NCBI RefSeq assembly: GCF_021088345.1
Contig: NZ_CP088156.1
Span: 5,580,001 to 5,644,000, forward strand
Reading direction: 5' to 3'
Length of the DNA: 64,000 nucleotides
Source: Bradyrhizobium ontarionense
Lineage (GTDB): Bacteria; Pseudomonadota; Alphaproteobacteria; Rhizobiales; Xanthobacteraceae
Below the pieces are notes generated by a model that was not told where the DNA came from, did no database searches, and was given only the letters and a program-made list of their open reading frames with translations. The position numbers were made by a program, and so were the translations under genes. Below, in pieces: positions 56,122 to 64,000 of this stretch; position 1 is the first letter of the stretch; each line of letters starts with the position of its first letter.

Positions 56122-57855
56122 TCAGCCCAGCCGCAGCCGGCGTTCGCCAAAGGCGTAGAGCGGCCGCCACAGCAGCCGGTTGAACAGAGTGACGAGAATG
56201 CACATCACCGCGATGCCGAGCACGACGCGCGGGAAGTCGCCGCGCTCCGTGGCCGCGGCGATGTAGGCACCGAGGCCGCTCGCGGTCAGGTGTGTATCGC
56301 CCCAGCTCGCGACCTCGGCGACGATCGCCGCGTTCCAGGAGCCGCCGGAGGCGGTGATGGCGCCGGTGATGTAATAGGGGAAGACGCCGGGCAGCACGAC
56401 CTTGAACCACCAGCGCCAGCCGGTCAGCTGCAGGCTCGCGGCGGCCTCGCGCAGATCGGTCGGGAAGGCGCTGGCGCCGGCGATCACGTTGAACAGGATG
56501 TACCACTGCGTGCCCAGGATCATCAGCGGGCTCAGCCAGACATTGGCATTGAGGCCGTAGCGGACGATCAGCACGACGAATACGGGGAAGGCGAGATTGG
56601 CGGGGAATGCGGCGAGGAATTGCGCCAGCGGCTGGAGCCGCTCGGCGAGCTTCGGCCGCAGGCCGATCCAGACGCCGACGGGGACCCAGATCAGCGAGGC
56701 CAGGGCGATCAGCACAGCGACGCGGACGAGCGTAATCAGGCCGTAGCCGATGGCGGTGAGGACATCGGACGGCGCCAGCGTCGCCGAGAGGTAGAGATAG
56801 GTCTTCCAGCCGGCATAGGCGCAGCCGACGATGACGACGGCAAGCCAGAGGCCATCGACCAGCTGTGATGGCGGCGCATGGCGGACGGGGCCGCTCCAGG
56901 CCTGCGGCCAGTTGAGGCGCAGGTTGGAGAAGGTGCGGTTGAGCGCGGCGAAGGGAATGGACAGCGACCGCAGCGCGCGGGTGCGCCTGAACAAATCGAG
57001 CATCCACGAACTCGGCGGATTGCCAGAGGCGGTCTGCTCGAACCGGAACTTGTCGGCCCAGGCCACGATCGGGCGGAACAGCAACTGATCATAGGCCGTG
57101 ATCACCAGCAGCATCGTCAGCAGCGCGGTCCCGATCGCCGCGAGATCCTTCTGCTGGATCGCGAGCGCCACATAGGAGCCGATGCCCGGCAGGGTCACCG
57201 TGGTGTTGCCGACCGTGATCGCCTCCGACGCCACGACGAAGAACCAGCCGCCCGACATCGACATCATCGCATTCCAGATCAGGCCGGGCATCGCGAACGG
57301 CACGTCGAGGCGCCAGAAGCGCTGCCAGCCGGAGAGGTGGAAGCTGCGCGTCGCATCCTCCAGATCCTTCGGCACGTTGCGCATCGACTGGTACATGCTG
57401 AACGTCATGTTCCAGGCCTGGCTGGTGAAGATCGCGAACACGCAGGCCAGCTCGGCCCCCAGCACCCTGCCGGGGAACAGGTTCATGAAGAACACGACCG
57501 TGAAGGTCAGGAAGCCGAGAATGGGCACCGACTGCAGGATGTCGAGCAGCGGGATCAGTACGATCTCGGCGCGTCGGCTCTTGGCCGCCAGCGCCGCGTA
57601 GACGAAGGTGAAGACCAGCGAGCACGCGATCGCGAGCAGCATGCGGAGCGTGGTCCGCAGCGCGTAGAGCGGCAGGTTGGCGGGATCGAGCGTGACCGGA
57701 GCGGTGTCCAGCGCCGATAGCGGCTGTGTGGTCTGCTCGCCGCCATACACGATCAGGACCATCGCGCCGACCACGATGATCAGCGCGACAATGTCCCAGA
57801 TATTGGGACGCACGGCTTCCCGCAGCACGGTCGTACGGAGGTCCTGAAGCATCAT
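56122..57855 (-). CDS. ABC permease with two fused transport domains
   Basis: 577 residues, about twelve helices. Two importer-permease domains are fused: an EAA-like loop occurs in the first half (MRNVPKDLEDATRSFHLSGW) and again in the second (DLREAAASLQLTGWRWWFKVVLPG). One chain may thus replace a homodimer. It is the first gene of the operon. No periplasmic binding-protein gene is found in the operon or in the 1 kb upstream, so the binding partner is elsewhere or absent. Size and ATPase type match NitT/TauT-like systems. Confidence 0.87.
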   Translation of the reverse strand: MMLQDLRTTVLREAVRPNIWDIVALIIVVGAMVLIVYGGEQTTQPLSALDTAPVTLDPANLPLYALRTTLRMLLAIACSLVFTFVYAALAAKSRRAEIVLIPLLDILQSVPILGFLTFTVVFFMNLFPGRVLGAELACVFAIFTSQAWNMTFSMYQSMRNVPKDLEDATRSFHLSGWQRFWRLDVPFAMPGLIWNAMMSMSGGWFFVVASEAITVGNTTVTLPGIGSYVALAIQQKDLAAIGTALLTMLLVITAYDQLLFRPIVAWADKFRFEQTASGNPPSSWMLDLFRRTRALRSLSIPFAALNRTFSNLRLNWPQAWSGPVRHAPPSQLVDGLWLAVVIVGCAYAGWKTYLYLSATLAPSDVLTAIGYGLITLVRVAVLIALASLIWVPVGVWIGLRPKLAERLQPLAQFLAAFPANLAFPVFVVLIVRYGLNANVWLSPLMILGTQWYILFNVIAGASAFPTDLREAAASLQLTGWRWWFKVVLPGVFPYYITGAITASGGSWNAAIVAEVASWGDTHLTASGLGAYIAAATERGDFPRVVLGIAVMCILVTLFNRLLWRPLYAFGERRLRLG

Positions 57856-58094
57856 CCGCGTGTCTCGTCTCGTCGTCCGCAGCCATCGCCGATGGCTCCG
57901 GACGTGTCCTTGTCATGGCGCATGGGGCTGGTTCAAGCCGGCCTGACAGCCGATCAAATCCGCACCCTAAGTGCGCTGTGTGATGGTTTGATATCCAGTG
58001 ACGGCTGCCGTGGTCCGGGCCGCGGCCCGGCGTATCAGCTGGCGTATCAAAGGATACGCGGGGCACGTCTTCACGTTCCCGCGACATCCGATGT

Positions 58095-58465
58095 CCGGGG
58101 TATGCCTGAAGTTCAGCCCTCGTCGCAAGGTGAGGGCGCAGGGAAGGTCGGACCTCGACTGAGGCCCGTGGCCCGCCTGCGAGAAAAATGCAGGCGGCAG
58201 GTACCACAGGTTCAGCCGGATGACCCGGCCCTCCCTGCGCGATAGTGTTACGGCTTATACGTGCTCTCCCCGGTGCGCCGGGCTTTCTGGCCACCGTGGC
58301 GACAACGCGCCGTCGGCGCATTGCGCGGACCTCAGCGTCGGGAGGTCGGGACCACACGATTTCGCCGTCCGTGACATCAGCGCTCGTCCAGCGCCGCCGT
58401 CACGTCCATCGCATTGCCGGTCCAGCGTTCGTGACGACGCGTACGCCCCTCATCAGGACCGGAAC
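58095..58465 (-). repeat. structured dispersed repeat, copy B (inverse of 19645-20020)
   Basis: Conserved blocks match copy A on the opposite strand. The long stem pairs 58136-58151 with 58225-58240, with a G-C pair where copy A has T-A. The inner hairpin CCGCCTGC/GCAGGCGG lies at 58173-58197. The GCCCTC/GAGGGC hairpin replaces the A-T pair of copy A by G-C. These paired changes support a selected structure. The family is unknown to me. Confidence 0.55.
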
Positions 58466-58489
58466 GGGAGGGAGCATAAGCCTGATTTT

Positions 58490-58678
58490 ATGATTTTCGG
58501 AAGAGATTTATTTTTGGTCGAGGCTCTTGAAAGGGAGCTTCATATTGAGCGTGCAGGAGAAATGAGTGTTTTGGCGCAGGCTTCGTACGGAGCTGATCTG
58601 CGACCAGCCGGCGTGTTCGCAATCGTCACTCTGCCCGACGGGCGAACCGAGAATGGGTATCGTGAGTGGAGCAAATAG
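58490..58678 (+). CDS. short hypothetical ORF in AT-richer patch
   Basis: 62 codons from ATG 58490 (MIFGRDLFLVEALEREL, ending NGYREWSK), in DNA clearly less GC-rich than its surroundings. No recognised family and no clear ribosome binding site. It could be a remnant of a transferred gene or a chance reading frame. Confidence 0.25.
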   Translation: MIFGRDLFLVEALERELHIERAGEMSVLAQASYGADLRPAGVFAIVTLPDGRTENGYREWSK

Positions 58679-58693
58679 CGCGCCGCTCGCTCG

Positions 58694-58826
58694 GTGTGCG
58701 CCTCCCCCGCGTGCGGGGGAGGTCGCATCGCATCGATAGATGCGATGCGGGTGGGGGAATGCTCCGGAAAGACTGCCGCTGTGGCGCCCCCACCCCGGCC
58801 CTCCCCCGCAAGCGGGAGAGGGGGCG
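58694..58826. repeat. palindromic repeat (CCTCCCCCGCGTGCGGGGGAGG ends)
   Basis: A left hairpin unit (CCTCCCCC-GCGT-GCGGGGGAGG type) and a right unit (CCCTCCCCCGCAAGCGGGAG) bound the element. An inner palindrome GCATCGCATC-GATA-GATGCGATGC is also present. It is of the same general class as the elements at 22221 and 52436 and lies just before the converging CorC-like gene. Confidence 0.65.
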
Positions 58827-58857
58827 CACTGTCATTGCAGCGACAGCAGGGCCACCA

Positions 58858-60168
58858 CTATCCCACATTCGGCTCGCCGCCATCCGGGGCAAGCTTCGTC
58901 GCCAGGATCTTGTCGATGCGGCGGCCGTCGAGGTCGATGATCTCGAAGCGCCAGCCCTCGAGCTCGAAGCTCTGGCCGACCTCCGGCACGCTGCCGAAGT
59001 GCTGCAGCACGAGGCCGGCGACGGTGTGATAGCCGCGATGCGGCGGCACCTCGATCGCCAGCACGTCGGCGAACTCGTCGAGCTGCATCCAGCCGGAGAC
59101 GAGCAACGAACCGTCGTCGCGGCGAACACAGGCGGGCTCGGGCGGGCCCTGCTCCGATGAGAACGCGCCGACGATCGACTCCAGGATATCCGCCGCGGTC
59201 ACCACGCCCTCGAACGCGCCGTACTCGTCGTGGACGAGCCCCATGTGGACGGGCGAGACCTTCAGGATCGCGATCACGTCGCGTGCATCGACGGTCGAGG
59301 GAATGATCGGCACCTCGCGGACCAGGCTGCGCAGGTCCAGCGTCTCGTCGCGCAAGTAAGCCGCCAACATGTCCTTGGCCTGCAGCACACCGATCGGGCG
59401 GTCGCGCTCGCCGTCGGACACGGGCAGGCGCGAATGCGGGCTCTTGGCGAGCAATTCGCGGATCACCTTGGGATCGTCGTTGAGGTCGACGACATCGACC
59501 TCGGGGCGCGGCGTCATGATGGCGCCGACCGGACGGTCGCCGAGCCGCATCACGCCGGCGATCATCTCCTTCTCGCCGGGCTCCAGCACGCCCGCGGTCT
59601 CGGCCTCGCGCACCAGATGGTGAATCTCCGCCTCCGACACTTTCTCCTCGGCGTCGCCGGAGCGGCCGAGCAGCGCCAGGATCAGCTTGCCGGAGAGGTC
59701 GAGCAGCACCACCAGCGGCAGCGACACCTTGGCGAGCACCTGCATGGCCGGAGCCACCCGGACGGCAACCGCCTCGGGGTCGCGCAAGGCGAGCTGCTTC
59801 GGCACCAGCTCGCCGACGATCAGGGTCGCATAGGTGATGGTGGTGACGACGAGGCCGACGCCGACGATGTCGGCGACGGAAGCCGACATGCCGAGTTCCA
59901 GCAGCCAGTTCGTCAGGCGCTGGCCCAGCGTGGCGCCCGAGAAGGCGCCGGAGAGGACGCCGACCAGGGTGATGCCGATCTGGACGGTCGACAGGAAGCG
60001 GCCCGGGTCCGACGCCAGCGTGAGCGCTCGGCGCGCGCCGGATATGCCCTTCTCTGCCAGCATGGCCAGCCGGGCCGGCCGCGACGACACGATCGCGAGT
60101 TCGGACATCGACAACAGGCCGTTGACGACGATGAGGACGACAATGATCGCGAGTTCGGCGGACAGCAT
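58858..60168 (-). CDS. CorC/HlyC family CBS-domain membrane protein
   Basis: 436 residues. A DUF21 domain with about four helices (LSAELAIIVVLIVVNGLLSMSELAI, ELVPKQLALRDPEAVAV) is followed by a pair of CBS domains (VGAIMTPRPEVDVVDLNDDP, VGLVHDEYGAFEGVVTAADILE) and a C-terminal CorC/HlyC domain (VSGWMQLDEFADVLAIEVP, WRFEIIDLDGRRIDKI). Members are linked to Mg2+/Co2+ efflux. ATG 60168 was chosen because the membrane domain starts right after it; a frame to 60333 adds unrelated residues. Confidence 0.88.
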   Translation of the reverse strand: MLSAELAIIVVLIVVNGLLSMSELAIVSSRPARLAMLAEKGISGARRALTLASDPGRFLSTVQIGITLVGVLSGAFSGATLGQRLTNWLLELGMSASVADIVGVGLVVTTITYATLIVGELVPKQLALRDPEAVAVRVAPAMQVLAKVSLPLVVLLDLSGKLILALLGRSGDAEEKVSEAEIHHLVREAETAGVLEPGEKEMIAGVMRLGDRPVGAIMTPRPEVDVVDLNDDPKVIRELLAKSPHSRLPVSDGERDRPIGVLQAKDMLAAYLRDETLDLRSLVREVPIIPSTVDARDVIAILKVSPVHMGLVHDEYGAFEGVVTAADILESIVGAFSSEQGPPEPACVRRDDGSLLVSGWMQLDEFADVLAIEVPPHRGYHTVAGLVLQHFGSVPEVGQSFELEGWRFEIIDLDGRRIDKILATKLAPDGGEPNVG

Positions 60169-60316
60169 TTCGACCTGGTGAGGTGCCCGGAGGGGCGGGG
60201 AACGGAGACAGGTCCTACCATATAGGGACGGCTGCCGCCCATTGCCGCGTTGCGGTGAGCGCATGGGTATGCAGTGGAGACTGGTTCGTTTGAGGAATTG
60301 CCGCGTGCATTCCCCC

Positions 60317-60552
60317 GCTGTCGTCCCGGGCAAGCCTCGGCAGCGCGCCAGCGCGGCCCAGGCGCCGACCCGGGACCCATACCGCGGAAGTTATCGAGGG
60401 ATGTCGCTGGCAGTCACCTTGCCCAATGACCACCACCGTCGTTTGGCGGAGATTCGTCTTCCTTCTAAGCGCCTTCGAGAGATCACGCGGTATGGGTCCC
60501 GGGTCGGCGCCCGCCGACGCTTTGCGTCATCGGGCTTGCCCGGGACGACAGC
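60317..60552. repeat. inverted-repeat element with GCTGTCGTCCCGG ends
   Basis: The same family as 18061-18190: GCTGTCGTCCCGGGCAAGCC at the left is inverted at the right end (60533-60552), and inside GGGTCCCGG/CCGGGACCC and CCGCG/CGCGG pair. It is longer than the other copy and lies in an otherwise gene-free 500-base gap. Confidence 0.65.
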
Positions 60553-60592
60553 CTTGTTCTTCTCGCCAGCTTTGTTCTCCTCGCTAGCGTCA

Positions 60593-60627
60593 CATTCAGT
60601 GTCGTTCGCGGGGGACGACACTGAATG
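60593..60627. terminator. 13-bp hairpin downstream of porin gene
   Basis: CATTCAGTGTCGT (60593-60605) pairs exactly with ACGACACTGAATG (60615-60627) around TCGCGGGGG. It lies 45 bases after the stop of the minus-strand porin gene, so a terminator role is likely, though it has no T-run. Confidence 0.5.
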
Positions 60628-60671
60628 CGCGATATCGGTTGCCGTGCGCAGTGCGTCGCGACCTGCCGCCC

Positions 60672-62666
60672 TCAGAAATCCCCGTGCAACCGCCCTGAGA
60701 AGATCGACACCGGGCCGCGATCGGCGTTGTAGGCGGGGTTGTTGACGAACTGGTAGTCGGCGGTGAAGGTCAGGTATTTGTTGATGGAATAGGCATAGTA
60801 GGCCTCGATGATGCTTTCGCGTCGATAGTTCAGTCCGCCATCGCCGATCAGCGGACCGAGCCCGCCGGCGGCGAGGAAGGCGCGGTGATCACGCGACAGG
60901 CCGTTGCTGACGCCGGCAATACCGATCGTGTCGTCGGGGCGGCCCCAGCGGGCGCCCCTGATGGAGGTGCCGAGCGACAGGCTGGAGTCGATGTCGGTGA
61001 ACGCCATGATCTCGCTCTTGCCGTCGTTCCAGCTCCAGCGGCCGAACAGGCCGACATCGTCCGACAGCGCCTGGTCGAAGCTTATGACGTAGCCGAACTT
61101 GCCTCGGCCCCGGCGGGTCTGGCTGATATCGAGGTTGAGCGCGGGGTTGTCGAGCGTTTCGCGGAAGCTGCCGGCGAACACGCTGTTGAACCAGCCGATC
61201 GTGCGCAAATGTCCCGGCTGCGAGAACAGCTGATAGCGCGTCTCCAGCTCGACGACATATTCGCCGCGACGGAACACGTTCATGTCGAAATTGCTCGAAT
61301 TCGACACGGCGTCCATCAGGAAATAGCCGGCGCGCAGCGCCCAATTCTTCTGATTCAGCTCGGCGGTGGCGCCGTAGGTTAGGCCGAGCTTATCGGCCGC
61401 GTAGTCGAACGCGCCCGGCGCCCACACCGACCAGTTCATGAAGTCCTTGCGGGTGTCCTTGGCGTAGGCGTTGCCGTCGAACACGTCGAGCACGGCGAAC
61501 TTGCCGATCTGCAACGTGAGACGCGAAATATCCTGCTTGCCGGAGAGCTGCAGTTGGCCGCTGCCGAGCGTTTCCTGCTCGCCGCCGAAGCCGAAGGTCT
61601 GGCGCAGAAACAGCCGCGACGTGTTGTAGTGCGGGTAGGGGAAGTCCGACTTCTGTGCCTCGCCGTTGGGGAAGCCGCCGGCTCCGACGGTGTTGCTGAG
61701 GCCGAAGCCCTGCAGCAGCTCGGGATTGTAATAGACCTCGCCGCCGTCCCACAGCCGCGCATTGAGATACAGGCTGTTGCTCCAGGTCTCCTGGAATTGG
61801 CGCGCGGGGGTCAGGCTGTTGGTGCCGGTGTAGGCGGCGCGGAAGGCCGGATAGCCCTGGCCGATGACGGTGGCCTGGCCATGGATCTCCCAGCGGTCCG
61901 ATTCGGGATCGGACGGATCGCTCTTGAGCTTGAGGTCGTTGCCGCCGGCGAAATCGAGCTTGCGGTTGAGCCCGACGCGCAAGGTCTGGAAGTCCAGCAC
62001 GGATGAATAGCTGGCGCCGTTGGAGAAACCGACGCCGCCGTTCTCGAAGCGGCTGTAGAGGTATTCGAGCCGCCAGCTCCAATGCGGCGCAAAGCCGCGC
62101 TCGATGCCGGCGCCGGCAACCCAGCCGAGCCGGGTGGTCAGCAACTTCTCGTCCTCGCCGGCCGCATTGGTGTTGATGAAGCGGCCGCCGGTCCAGGCAA
62201 GGCCGCCGGTGGCATAGACCAGCCAGTCGCCATTGGCGTAGCCGACACGGCCGCGCGCGGTGGCGACATAGTCCCACAGCTCCCCCACGCTCGACTGCGC
62301 CGTGCCCAGCCTGGCGACGGTGTGGTTCGAGGTGAGATAGTTCGGAAAACTGAAATCGCCCTCGAGCCCGAGCAGCAGCCCGGATCGGGTGACCCAGTTG
62401 TAGCCGGCCTGCACGCCGCCGGTCAGGCCGCTGAACGGGCTGCCGGCCGTGGCCACGCCGCTCGGGTCGGTCAGGGTCGCCTGGGCGTGGTCACGAGTAT
62501 AGCCGGCGTGGGCGCCGACATAGAGGCCGGTCCAGTCGAACACCGTCTGCGCCATCCGGGCCTTGAGGGGCAGGTCGGCGGCAGCGGCGGGCACGGCGAG
62601 CGGGCCGAGCACGGCGATCATGGCGCCGGCCAGGGTCATCTCCCTGGTGCAGTTCGAGCGGATCAT
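60672..62666 (-). CDS. outer membrane protein: Omp25/31-like barrel fused to OprB-like carbohydrate porin
   Basis: 664 residues with a signal peptide ending near AAA-DLP. Residues about 40-250 match the small Omp25/31-type barrel of rhizobia (FDWTGLYVGAHAGY, WSWRLEYLYSRF, LDFQTLRVGLNRKL). Residues about 260-664 match the OprB carbohydrate-selective porin family (WEIHGQATVIGQGYPAFRAAY, SLYLNARLWDGGEVYYNPEL, RLTLQIGKFAVLDVFDGN), ending in aromatic HGDF. Two barrels in one chain would be unusual, and one half may be incomplete. It is monocistronic, with a hairpin downstream. Confidence 0.82.
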   Translation of the reverse strand: MIRSNCTREMTLAGAMIAVLGPLAVPAAAADLPLKARMAQTVFDWTGLYVGAHAGYTRDHAQATLTDPSGVATAGSPFSGLTGGVQAGYNWVTRSGLLLGLEGDFSFPNYLTSNHTVARLGTAQSSVGELWDYVATARGRVGYANGDWLVYATGGLAWTGGRFINTNAAGEDEKLLTTRLGWVAGAGIERGFAPHWSWRLEYLYSRFENGGVGFSNGASYSSVLDFQTLRVGLNRKLDFAGGNDLKLKSDPSDPESDRWEIHGQATVIGQGYPAFRAAYTGTNSLTPARQFQETWSNSLYLNARLWDGGEVYYNPELLQGFGLSNTVGAGGFPNGEAQKSDFPYPHYNTSRLFLRQTFGFGGEQETLGSGQLQLSGKQDISRLTLQIGKFAVLDVFDGNAYAKDTRKDFMNWSVWAPGAFDYAADKLGLTYGATAELNQKNWALRAGYFLMDAVSNSSNFDMNVFRRGEYVVELETRYQLFSQPGHLRTIGWFNSVFAGSFRETLDNPALNLDISQTRRGRGKFGYVISFDQALSDDVGLFGRWSWNDGKSEIMAFTDIDSSLSLGTSIRGARWGRPDDTIGIAGVSNGLSRDHRAFLAAGGLGPLIGDGGLNYRRESIIEAYYAYSINKYLTFTADYQFVNNPAYNADRGPVSIFSGRLHGDF

Positions 62667-63039
62667 GGCAGCAAAGTCCTAAGGCAAGGCACACGACACA
62701 GACTGAGGTCAGAACCTCATTGCCTGCGCACAGTCACGAGAAGATTACGGCGTAGCCCATGTTCGTTCGGAAGTGTGGACAGCATGCGGCAATTTGTGGA
62801 TGATTTCTATTGCAAATAATTTGCAACAGCAAGATTGCGGCTCTCGATCCCACTTCCGGTTGGGAGCTGTGACATCCATGCAACAGAAAGGCCCGCCCGG
62901 GGCGGCCGGGCGGGCTTTCGAGACGCGGATGGGAGGAGATGGGACACCCGCGTCACGGGCGGGGAGCAAGGTGGTGCCGGATGGGCGAGGCGGGGAGCGG
63001 GCCTTGGACCGGCGGCTCGGCGAGGCGAACGCCGTGGCA
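62667..63039. other. intergenic region upstream of porin gene
   Basis: No gene is supported in these about 370 bases. The left part (62700-62840) is less GC-rich and probably holds the porin promoter. The strong terminator at 62885-62920 lies in the middle. Confidence 0.4.
62885..62920 (-). terminator. strong GC-rich terminator after small secreted protein gene
   Basis: A 10-bp stem, GCCCGCCCGG (62891-62900) with CCGGGCGGGC (62906-62915). The flanks AAAG and CTTTC put a short T-run on each strand, so it can stop transcription in both directions. It serves the minus-strand gene ending at 63040. Confidence 0.75.
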
Positions 63040-63318
63040 TCAATAGCCGCAGGCCCTGACGCGGCCGACATACCGGCCGTAGACGTCGTACTGCGGCGCC
63101 CAGCGACAATAGCGATAGCCGCCGCCGTAATAAGGGCCCTCGTTGCTGGCGGCGATGGCGCTGCCGACGACAGCGGCTCCGACCAGGCCGGCTCCGACGC
63201 CCCAACCCCAGCCGTGATGGAAGCCGTGGGCGGCGGCAGGCGTGGATGTCGCGGCGATGCTGCCGGTGACGGCGAGCGCGGCAAGCGCGAGGGCGGCAAT
63301 CTTGGTCTTGATCGACAT
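63040..63318 (-). CDS. small secreted Gly/Tyr-rich protein
   Basis: 92 residues with a signal peptide ending near AAA-HG. The mature part has a His/Trp/Gly-rich start (FHHGWGWGVGAGLVGAAVVG), a short hydrophobic stretch, and a Tyr-rich tail with two Cys (YRYCRWAP, RVRACGY). Such small proteins are common in rhizobial genomes and their role is unknown. AGGAG lies nine bases before ATG 63318. A longer frame to 63369 lacks a better ribosome binding site. Confidence 0.7.
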   Translation of the reverse strand: MSIKTKIAALALAALAVTGSIAATSTPAAAHGFHHGWGWGVGAGLVGAAVVGSAIAASNEGPYYGGGYRYCRWAPQYDVYGRYVGRVRACGY

Positions 63319-63463
63319 GGTGAAGGCTCCTGTTCTGCGTTGGAGCGGCCGTTCCTGGCCGCTTGCCAATTGGACGGGAGCTTCTCAAATTCGGTTCGAA
63401 TCGCCTGATGGGGACCGCGGTGCGATCAAAATTCTCAAGGAAATGGAGAGGTTTGGCGTCGCT

Positions 63464-64000
63464 CTAGCGCCCCGCCAGAGGGCCTGCGCCGAGTGTGTTC
63501 ACGTCGAAGTTATCGACGTCCTCGAGCAGCGCGCAGAACGCGCGTGCGCCGTGGTCGAGCACGCGCTCGCCCTTCTCTGCCGAGGCCTGGGTGGCATCGC
63601 CGACCGCGCCGCTGGGATTGAGATCCTGCGTCTGCCAAGCCATCGGCGCCGGCCGCTGCGTCGACAGCACGCGGTTATTCTTCTCCATCTCAGCGCCTGA
63701 TGATGCGAAATTCGCGATCGCGTCGCTGCGCACCAGTGCGGGATGGCAGGCCTGCATGATCGAGGTTTCGACGGCGCCGCCATGGATGCCGTGACGCAGC
63801 TCGTCGGCGGAGAACAGGCCGTCGGGCACGCCGAAGCGCGACCAGGACGTCGTCACCACCAGCATGCGATGGGCGGCGCGGAGGTCCTGCGCGATCAACG
63901 TCATCGCGGCGCTGTTGCCGCCATGGCTGGTGACGATCACGAGCTTCCTGATCCCGGCGCGCGCCACGCTCTCGCCGATCGCCTGCCAGCTCCTCAGCGC
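63464..64000 (-). CDS. creatininase family protein, N-terminus beyond window edge
   Basis: The last 178 residues of a creatininase-family amidohydrolase; the frame is open to the right edge. LVIVTSHGGNSAAMTLIAQDL contains the HGGN motif, and ELRHGIHGGAVETSIMQA the E-T-S metal/active-site block. The family includes creatinine amidohydrolase and mycofactocin-type MftE peptidase, so the substrate is not fixed by the fold. The stop at 63464 is followed by the small secreted-protein gene on the same strand. Confidence 0.82.
   Translation of the reverse strand, partial: ALRSWQAIGESVARAGIRKLVIVTSHGGNSAAMTLIAQDLRAAHRMLVVTTSWSRFGVPDGLFSADELRHGIHGGAVETSIMQACHPALVRSDAIANFASSGAEMEKNNRVLSTQRPAPMAWQTQDLNPSGAVGDATQASAEKGERVLDHGARAFCALLEDVDNFDVNTLGAGPLAGR

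Overview
The window is GC-rich DNA whose gene content points to an alphaproteobacterium of the Bradyrhizobium / Rhodopseudomonas (Nitrobacteraceae) type. The signs are many dehydrogenase, ABC-transporter and aromatic-acid genes, GTGA/ATGA gene overlaps, and abundant palindromic intergenic repeats. There are no phage genes, insertion sequences or CRISPR arrays. The only RNA gene recognised with confidence is one tRNA-Arg(CCT). The organism call is inference from content, not a database match.

Layout. 1-3.0 kb: a divergent pair, two acyl-CoA dehydrogenases (minus) and an SDR oxidoreductase (plus). 3.2-5.0 kb: small envelope proteins (GlsB/YeaQ type, YidB/DUF937 type, a secreted hypothetical). 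5.3-8.0 kb: a membrane-anchored CrtI-type FAD oxidoreductase preceded by two matching 21-bp palindromes, then a small membrane protein. 8.0-10.5 kb: a minus-strand operon of a signal-peptide-bearing spermidine-synthase fold protein, a membrane partner and a secreted glutaminyl-cyclase-like M28 protein. 10.9-22.2 kb: tRNA-Arg, flavin reductase-like protein, a PAP2 phosphatase/autotransporter fusion, a TPR-glycosyltransferase, an LLM oxidoreductase, and a MetX-like hydrolase with a fatty acid desaturase. 22.4-27.8 kb: UvrD-like helicase, Tex, and an NAD(P)-binding protein.

28.0-34.2 kb is the most unusual region. A TRAP-type periplasmic binding protein is followed directly by a methyl-accepting chemotaxis protein, and this two-gene module is repeated in tandem. 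No TRAP membrane subunits are present. The two receptors have the same length (677 aa), diverged sensory halves and nearly identical signalling halves, as expected of duplicated sensory modules homogenised by gene conversion.

36.4-44.1 kb: a NitT/TauT-type ABC importer next to what looks like a CoA-dependent salicylate-to-gentisate cluster: gentisate 1,2-dioxygenase, zeta-GST-like maleylpyruvate isomerase, MarR regulator, benzoate-CoA-ligase-family enzyme and salicylyl-CoA 5-hydroxylase-like monooxygenase. The same palindrome (core CAGTATACTG) sits upstream of both catabolic transcription units and is a strong operator candidate. 44.4-46.7 kb: a DctA-family symporter followed by a lone amino-acid-type binding protein. 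46.7-52.4 kb: an ATP-grasp protein, ferredoxin-NADP reductase, an acyl-CoA synthetase and a membrane-anchored glutamate-synthase-like FMN protein. 52.7-57.9 kb: a DUF4139 protein downstream of an ABC system with a double-length permease and no binding protein. 58-64 kb: repeats, a CorC/HlyC-type protein, a double-barrel OprB-like porin, a small Gly/Tyr-rich secreted protein and a truncated creatininase-family gene.

Intergenic DNA is rich in paired inverted repeats. One element occurs in two opposite copies (about 19.65-20.02 kb and 58.09-58.47 kb) and shows compensatory base changes in its stems, suggesting selection on a folded RNA or DNA structure.
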